A stretch of DNA of 64,000 bases, from contig DF239851.1 of NCBI GenBank assembly GCA_000507305.1, positions 94,303 through 158,302 on the forward strand. The letters run 5' to 3'. The notes below the pieces were generated by a model. It was not told the DNA's origin and did not search any database. It saw only the letters and a list, made by a program, of their open reading frames with translations. The stretch comes from Breviolum minutum Mf 1.05b.01 (taxonomy: Eukaryota > Sar > Dinophyceae > Suessiales > Symbiodiniaceae). The translations under genes were made by a program, and so were the position numbers. Shown here piece after piece: positions 57,668 through 64,000 of the stretch (its first letter is position 1; each line of letters opens with the position of its first letter).

Positions 57668-57739
57668 CTAGCTTTAGCGGTCGCAGCTCCACGAATACGC
57701 TCCACCAATGTGATCAATTTGGCTTCAGCGGCCTCAATG
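57668..57739 (-). CDS. Gene G exon, helical
   Basis: The 72-base exon has an acceptor (gctccag) at 57740 and a consensus donor gtgagt at 57667. It encodes IEAAEAKLITLVERIRGAAT then AKA, a helical segment with leucine/isoleucine spacing of a coiled coil. Most 3' exon of gene G that I can support. Confidence 0.6.
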
Positions 57740-58086
57740 CTGGAGCCAACCCATTGATCCCAATTTGGGGTAGGGATTTTTTTCGATGGGAATATCATGA
57801 AAGATTTTAAATCCTTTGAGGGGGTTTCGGGTTTCATGTGAGTTTTTTCGGGGGGATAGTTCATTCTTTTGATGTATTCCAACTTTGCCCCTGAGATTTT
57901 GTCTCAGTGACTTTTAGGGAGCGAAGTGATCTCGAGATTAAAGGAGGGAATCGAAACGCCAGCAATTGAAAGATGTCCTATCATTTACCATATAAATCAA
58001 CCAAATGTAGGTAAATACACCATTTTAACGTGGATGCTGCACAAAGGGTATGTAAATTGGATCATTTCTCTGGGCAAGATCCTCAC

Positions 58087-58128
58087 CTCGGCTCGTTGGA
58101 CCTGTTGTTCCAACTGACTTTGCACTTC
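58087..58128 (-). CDS. Gene G micro-exon, coiled coil
   Basis: The exon is 14 codons, EVQSQLEQQVQRAE, between an acceptor (tctccag) at 58129 and donor gtgagg at 58086. Phase 0 at both ends. Typical coiled-coil heptads. Confidence 0.65.
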
Positions 58129-58481
58129 CTGGAGACCCACGAGACATCGTGGGGGCACACCAGTTGCGGTTGGGGCTTTTTGTTGAGGTAAAAACATGGA
58201 ATTTGTGCATGGTGTCTTGTGAATATTTGTGAATTAGGGCTGTAAAGCAATGTGTGTATTGTAACTCCCCATGTAGATAACATCGCGAATCAATCCATGA
58301 ATGCATATTGCTCCCTTGCTGGGGACAAACTCAAAACACACATGTCTGGAGAGCATCCTGAATCCTTAAGATTGGCTAACTGCACATCATGTAGCATGTA
58401 TCCATACATGAATGTGCCAAAACACAAAGGATTGCAAAAAATCTATCGCTCTCTCCATCATCAAATCACCCTGCCATTAAC

Positions 58482-58552
58482 CCCCAGGAATTGCACAGAT
58501 GCTCCTGCTGTCCCTGGAGGGCATTTGCCAGTTCTTCTTCCAGCCTTTGAAC
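58482..58552 (-). CDS. Gene G exon, coiled coil
   Basis: The exon reads VQRLEEELANALQGQQEHLC then NSW after an acceptor (atctaag) at 58553; a GT (gttaat) follows at 58481. The heptad pattern is clear (V..L..EL..AL). Confidence 0.6.
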
Positions 58553-58834
58553 CTTAGATTTCACCATCAGCCTTCATCGTTGCTGAAAAACACATCTATG
58601 TCATGTGTATATCACTTACTTAGCCAAAGGACTATTGAATAACAGTTTAATTAAACTTTATTTTCCTACTAAATATGGAACCTCCAAAAGTTCAAAGGTT
58701 AGCCATTGGCTGAGTCAGATCATATATAACTCTTGATTCTATCTGTTCATCTTATGCTTACAAAACCAATGGACATGTAGATCATGAAAAAGCGTATACA
58801 AATCAATATAACCTTCACTTTCCTATCTAAATGT

Positions 58835-58895
58835 ATATATACCCTAGGGGCACGAGGTTCACCGGGAACTCCTGCCCCTAGGGGGTTTATATATA
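58835..58895. repeat. Strong hairpin within TA-rich DNA
   Basis: The arms tatataccctaggggcacga and its near reverse complement (…tcctgcccctagggggtttatata) fold over a loop of about 6 bases. The stem is about 25 bases with few mismatches. Possibly another tiny foldback element. Confidence 0.8.
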
Positions 58896-58942
58896 TGAAG
58901 TTGGGGTGGGGTTGGGGTGGGGTGGGGTGGGGATGGTAACGT

Positions 58943-59028
58943 TCCTTGAACTTGCACACATGGTCGGTGCTACGCAACATCATGTTCCTTGCACTTGCAC
59001 ACATGGTCGGTGCTACGCAAGTCATGGG
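58943..59028. repeat. Tandem duplicate of about 41 bp next to an N
   Basis: The unit (gttccttgaacttgcacaca and following tggtcggtgctacgcaa) is repeated almost exactly; an N follows at 59029. As at the other single N positions, the duplication may come from a contig join. Confidence 0.8.
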
Positions 59029-59899
59029 NTATATATATACACATTCACATGTGATCATGTGAGTGTAAATAAATAAATAAATACACACATATATATATAT
59101 ATACATATTAAATATATATATATATATATCTACTTGCATGTAGCCCTTCAAAGTTTAAAGCTTAGCCCATTGGCTCTGTGTGAGTTCGAGTTGGGCCAGG
59201 AGGTTGTGCCATAATGGCCACTAGAAAACTTGCAAGTCTAGATCTTTGTAAGACTTTACATGCACTATTGTATCTATTGTCTGGGTGGGATTCCTTTCCA
59301 TAGATCCACAGGTTTGGTCTAGTGAAAACAAATTTATCCACAAGAATCTGGTCAGTCAAAGGCGCAAGGAGATAAAATTCTCAGAATACAGTATCAAGTA
59401 TCATCATAATATCACTATACAGTATATGTCGCTTGGGAAGTAGATCACACAGTTCTTGATCCAAGAGCTGACTTCAAACTACAAATCTGATAGTCTAGTA
59501 TATATATATATATACATACGCTTAATCCTGGCTCTCTGAGTTTGCACCCCTGTTGAAGATTGCTATCTACGGTCACCCGGCGAACCTCAGCTTGTAGTGC
59601 TGCATCTGCTTGCACGTCCTACCGACCGAGAGCTACGGCTTACTAGCAGCCCTACATCCATTTGCTGAGTAAAAACGACCATTCACTCACGGAGTAGTTT
59701 TTTACCTAAGCAAGATTCGGTGTCATGCAATTAGCAGTTGCATACATATCGGCAACATCCTATGACAGGCCTGGCTTAAGTGCTAGCTGAAGAGGGAACT
59801 GGTAACCCTTTCAGTAGCTTTCAACATCAAACAGCTTTTCCGAATCATTTTCCATTGAGGAACAGGGGTGAAAACATTTCATATCAGTGATTAGGATCG

Positions 59900-59954
59900 T
59901 TCCCCCCAGGGCCTTGGATTCATCAAGTTGCGCTGCATCTTGTTGCGACTGAAC
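59900..59954 (-). CDS. Gene G exon, helical
   Basis: The frame VQSQQDAAQLDESKALG follows a good acceptor (cctccag) at 59955. Charged, heptad-like. The donor is not clear; a GA donor near 59901 is possible. Confidence 0.45.
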
Positions 59955-60299
59955 CTGGAGGAATGGTGGATATGTATACGTACCGTATGTCATCTCATAA
60001 ATCCAACGACTTCTGACGTGTTTTTAAAATGTAGGAAATACAGCAATTAATATGGTGTAAAGGTTGGCAGCTGATCAACAACTCAACAACCACTGATTTG
60101 AACACTAGGCAGTTGGCCTCCAATCGTCGTTGCTGTTCCTTCAATTTCAGTTGGGGTTTCATTGGATCATCCTCCCCTCCACACCATTTCGCTGTGAGCG
60201 GTCTGCATATGAATGATAGTTGAATTTTTGCGTGTATATACTGTATATACTGTGTAAATATATATATATATATATGTGCGCGTGTTGATTTCATGTCAC

Positions 60300-60351
60300 C
60301 GTCCCTGAACTCCTCATGTAGTTGGCTCTTGGTGCTTGAAAGCTCCTCTTC
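60300..60351 (-). CDS. Gene G micro-exon, coiled coil
   Basis: The exon reads EEELSSTKSQLHEEFRD with an acceptor (actcag) at 60352 and donor gtgaca at 60299: 17 codons plus one base. Strong coiled-coil composition. Confidence 0.65.
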
Positions 60352-60553
60352 CTGAGTCAATCAACTGTCATTAACAAACAGAACCCAGCAGTTTGGTGGC
60401 CCAAAATTTGGGCACCCTAACATTCATATAGTGTATCCCCTTCACATGAGCAAAAATAACATATGAATGAACGCTCAAAGCTATCTTTTGAATAAACTTG
60501 GGGTGATGTGAGAGACTTCATTTCGGGGAATTCTCTGATTGACATGGTCCAAC

Positions 60554-60586
60554 CTTGTTGTCGAGGTCCATCTCCAACTGTTCAAC
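60554..60586 (-). CDS. Gene G micro-exon, coiled coil
   Basis: The exon is 11 codons, VEQLEMDLDNK, between an acceptor (ttcaag) at 60587 and donor gttgga at 60553. If real it is one of the shortest exons in the window; the reading frame stays open upstream, so it might be longer. Confidence 0.5.
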
Positions 60587-60926
60587 CTTGAATCCCAGGT
60601 TGCAAACGAACAGGAACTGTCTTTGACTTGTTTGTTTGCTCCTTGGTGGCTTGGCTAAAACACACCAATTAGAGATTCACGCTCCCTGGGAGCCACACAT
60701 ACCGCTGCAAAGCTTGTAAGCCAGCCACATGAGTGCGTCCAGCCTGGTGGCTACACGTATTGCATCTTCCAAAAAACCAAACACTCTTTTTCTCTCTTCG
60801 GTGCCATCACTGCTGTTCCAGCTTGTACTAGCAAACGTTACTAAAATCTACAATGATTTTCTGTCCATCATTGCAATGTAAGAATCCATCTTTTTCCAAC
60901 AAGGCGTACTTGCTTCACTATCTCAC

Positions 60927-60982
60927 GACTTTTTGACGAGTTCTTCGACCTGGTCCCCTTGTGCGCGGATCAGCATCTTGAT
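60927..60982 (-). CDS. Gene G exon, helical
   Basis: The exon has an acceptor (accacag) at 60983 and donor gtgaga at 60926. It encodes IKMLIRAQGDQVEELVKKS. The A-Q-G-D-Q-V-E-E-L run recalls the centre of a SNARE helix (Q-G-E-x-I-D-x-I), but the neighbouring exons do not support a full SNARE motif, so coiled coil is the safer call. Confidence 0.6.
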
Positions 60983-62887
60983 CTGTGGTAAACTTGCCAC
61001 AAAAACATCTTGTCCCAACCTCTAGCCAAAAGCGTTTGACAGCCGGCAAAGGGACAAACTGAAAGGCTGCAAAACTTTCCAACAATGACCCAAAAAACCC
61101 GTGCAATCGCTTCCCAAAAGATACAGTATGAGGATTTATATGGTTGTTTCATCCACTACTTGGTTTTCAAAATGACAAAAGTTTGGAGTTGGCACCTGTG
61201 ATTTAGCCACAATGTGTGGCTACTATTGCAAGGACTTAGCTACCATCTCTCCCCTCAATTCCAAACTGGTCAAAGGCCAGAACTCAGGGGCTTGACGAAT
61301 GCCCCATTGATGCAAGGCCTTGGGAGGTTCAGGGCAATATCTGAAGATGCAATGGGCAGTCTATCATATATCATCATATATCTCAGCGATATCATATGAT
61401 TGTATAATTATATATGTTCAAAAGCATGCCCATCTCAGTCTGAGACTTTGATGAGATGTTTTTCAGAGTTCAATTGGAACGCCAATTTGGCATGTCAAAT
61501 ATCCAGTGAACATGCTTTGCATATACAAACCCTTGAGTACAGCAAACCGTAAACCGTAAACCAACCGAAAACTCTTTCCATAACCATGAACCGTTGTTTT
61601 TTCATGGGAGACTGCTTTTTTAAGTCATCGAACCCACACGTCTGCCGACTGGGAAAAGGCTACACCAAGAGCTGGCCCACTTAAGCAAAATGCAAGTCAT
61701 CTTCATAAAATGCATAATCGCTTCATGTGAAATTGAAGATCCATTTTGTCAATAGCAATGTCATGTGCCCATGCGGAACCACCCAGTGGTCAGGTGAGGC
61801 ACGGCTAGCAAGCCATCTGGAGGCGTCGAAGGACGAGGTGCTAAGGGTGTAGCCTTGGTTTGGATCAGTTGTCAAATGCAGCTCGAAACAACTGACTATT
61901 CCTTGGGTGGATCTGGTATCATCAACCACCATCTACACTGAATCTAATTACACTTATATATTATCTTATATGTATACATACATATATAATTATATATATA
62001 TATACATATATATACATATACGTATATGTATATATCTACTGTATATGATTTTGCTATGTGACACCTGCCATCCTTTCACCCAAACACAAAAGCACAACTG
62101 CATCATTGTGCATCTGAGATACGGCAGCAGGTTCGGGCCTGATATCTGCTGGTCCAGTCTCCCGAGAAAACAACTCTACATTGCTAGGTCCGGGCACGCT
62201 CCTTGTGTCCCCTGCCCCCATGGTATGGCCCCACCAAAATGTTTGGGGTGGCATTGCTGTTGGGAAATGATGTCTCTATGCACATGCATTTTATCATCAT
62301 TTAATTTCTTCAAATCAATGAAATGGTAGTAAAAGGTGATAAAGGCATTGGGGTGCTCCCCCACCCAATAACCCTCCCGCAGCCAGGAACTGCGGCCATC
62401 AGGAAGATCGCATTTCCCAAAAGGGAATCCCAACATTCAATGCCCATTTCCATCGTCTTTAGTTTCTGTGGGACTATTCCGAGGTAGAAATCCATTCTGA
62501 TTCACCTTTAAAAGGCTTCTTTTGGGGTCAAAAACTTTAGGACATCAGAATATTTGAATGTAAAATGAAAAACTTATACCATTGGACCATACTAAAATCT
62601 AGTAAGATGCACTCAATATCTCAAGTCTTCAGTAGCCACCCAAAAGGTACCCACTTGGGTCATCCAACGGTCTCGCTGACCGTTGCCTCGCCTCCGGGAG
62701 GGTTGAGCAACACTTCACGCTTAAAGTGGAATATCGGGATATCTGAATTGAAAAAAAGATGATTTTTCAATCAAAATTGGAGCCTTAGGATTCTAAGAAT
62801 CATGATTGATCGTTCAAACGTCCTTTCAAGTTTTTTGGAGTGACTTTGAAAGTTACAAAGCCGTGAGGTCTTTTGAACCTTTACATC
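60983..62887. other. Gene G introns, few signals
   Basis: Minus-strand frames near 62054-62254 and 61723-61932 are open but unremarkable. TA-rich DNA lies at 61950-62045. No exon is supported. Confidence 0.3.
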
Positions 62888-62954
62888 CTGCAGTCATGCT
62901 GCTGTTCAAAACAGCTTGAAATTGTGATGCCATTTCTTTGCATGCTTCAACAGC
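62888..62954 (-). CDS. Gene G exon, helical
   Basis: The exon follows a strong acceptor (cctgccag) at 62955 and reads AVEACKEMASQFQAVLNSSM then TA. It ends either before GA (62887) or three bases later before gtaaag. Amphipathic helix. Confidence 0.55.
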
Positions 62955-63111
62955 CTGGCAGGAAAAAAACACAAATTCTATCAAATTCTCCTGAACACAT
63001 GCGCTCACATCATGAAACATGACGTGGTTGGCATCAAAACCAACCTAGCCCCTAGCCCCTTCACTTTAGTCAGACTTGCTGTTCCGCAACACCAAAAATC
63101 TCCCACCAAAC

Positions 63112-63192
63112 CTCTTGACGTTGTAGTTCTTCCTGTTGTTGCCGCAATTGCCGCAATTCTAAATCATGTAATCTTTGTTCTTCCAGAAGCTC
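63112..63192 (-). CDS. Gene G exon, coiled coil
   Basis: The exon is 27 codons, ELLEEQRLHDLELRQLRQQQ then EELQRQE, in phase 0 between an acceptor (gccaaag) at 63193 and donor gtttgg at 63111. Highly charged, glutamine-rich heptads: a long continuous coiled coil is likely in the protein. Confidence 0.65.
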
Positions 63193-64000
63193 CTTTGGCG
63201 CGGCACTGATTGTCTCACCGTGGTTGGAAGTAGGGCATCAGCCTCCCCGCAAATACGTTGGTGTTGAGAAGGGGTTTTCACATCTCATCTTCTGAGTCAT
63301 CCGATCATGCATTCATGTTCATATACCATAGAATTATACGAGTATGTAATCACATTAATTTCATTTTTCTATTGTAACATTTTTTCAAGCTTGATAAACA
63401 TGTAGGAAAATATTGGCGAAAACAGAGACCTTGTTCCTTTTCCCATCACTAGCCGACAGTTTTTTGGTGGATTCACGTTTTGCGTGAAATCTTCGGATCC
63501 TGCTTTCTGCGCTCCTGTGCCTCGGCATCCAGTCAGAAGGGTTTACTCATCAACGAGTGCCGTGGTTCAACAGGAACGTCCAATTAAAGGAACTCACAGC
63601 TTGCTCACCGAAATGAAGGGGTTCGAGGTCAGCCCCAGCCCATCCCAGCCCCATGTTTTACCCAAAATGAACTCATTGCTTTCAATCTGCCCATTTCTTC
63701 GAGTCTTAGGTGCTTTGAACGGGCCACTGAGCTGCAGCAATCCTTAACATCTAAATCAAACTGATCCATGCACCCAGTGCCACGTCCGGAAGGACCTCGA
63801 GTTGATCTCGCAAACTGCGTGCTTGCCTTGAATTCTGCAGGATGTGGCAAAAATTAGTGAGGGACATGAGGATGCAAGGAATGTGGCACACAGTCAGGAT
63901 CAATTCAGGATGTCTAAACTATCATAGTAATCATTGGCTAACCAAAGCTAAGCTCATAAACACATATCAAGACAACAAAACATGAAATCAAACACACTGG
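63193..64000. other. Right end, probably upstream part of gene G
   Basis: A minus-strand frame near 63780-63840 (NSRQARSLRDQLEVLPD) may be another coiled-coil exon of gene G. A plus-strand frame at 63484-63747 has no domain. The gene start probably lies beyond the window. Confidence 0.3.

Noticed and set aside
60927..60982. Syntaxin-like SNARE motif
   Set aside because: Only about nine residues match and the neighbouring exons are generic coiled coil; no membrane anchor was found.

Overview
The window looks like nuclear DNA of a dinoflagellate, most likely a coral-symbiont relative (Symbiodiniaceae). The evidence is indirect. Coding sequence comes as very short exons (about 30-315 bases) split by introns, and almost all recognisable exons lie on the minus strand, as in the one-way gene arrays of these algae. 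Several introns appear to start with GA or GC as well as GT, a known dinoflagellate habit. Microsatellites and small inverted-repeat elements are frequent. There is no bacterial operon structure, and most long open frames are chance. Exon limits below were read by eye from splice signals, reading phase and paralogue alignment, without transcript data.

Layout from left to right. About 0.1-0.7 kb: two plus-strand exons, one resembling a protein-kinase helix. About 2-5 kb: isolated minus-strand exons of an unknown gene Y1. 7.4-18.8 kb: channel gene A (minus). 23.0-27.3 kb: gene Y2 (minus), sharing one clear exon with Y1. 28.2 to at least 38.4 kb: channel gene B (minus), a tandem paralogue of A. 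43-46 kb and 46.3-50.4 kb: unknown minus-strand genes E and D. 52.2-55.4 kb: a Crinkler-type (CRN) header exon and, upstream of it on the same strand, a P-loop-NTPase-like gene F. 57.7-63.2 kb: gene G, coiled-coil segments on many tiny exons (minus).

Genes A and B both read as six-transmembrane, voltage-sensor cation channels with a C-linker and a cyclic-nucleotide-binding-like domain (the EAG/HCN/CNG superfamily), followed by a long conserved C-terminal extension. Their proteins align without gaps over several stretches, yet introns are present in one copy and absent in the other at four such places. The A-Y1 and B-Y2 neighbourhoods may be one ancient tandem block of about 20 kb.

Assembly quality is limited: there is a run of 381 N inside gene B (32304-32684) and single N bases at three repeats. 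Gene starts were not found for any gene, and many exons are certainly missing from this list.
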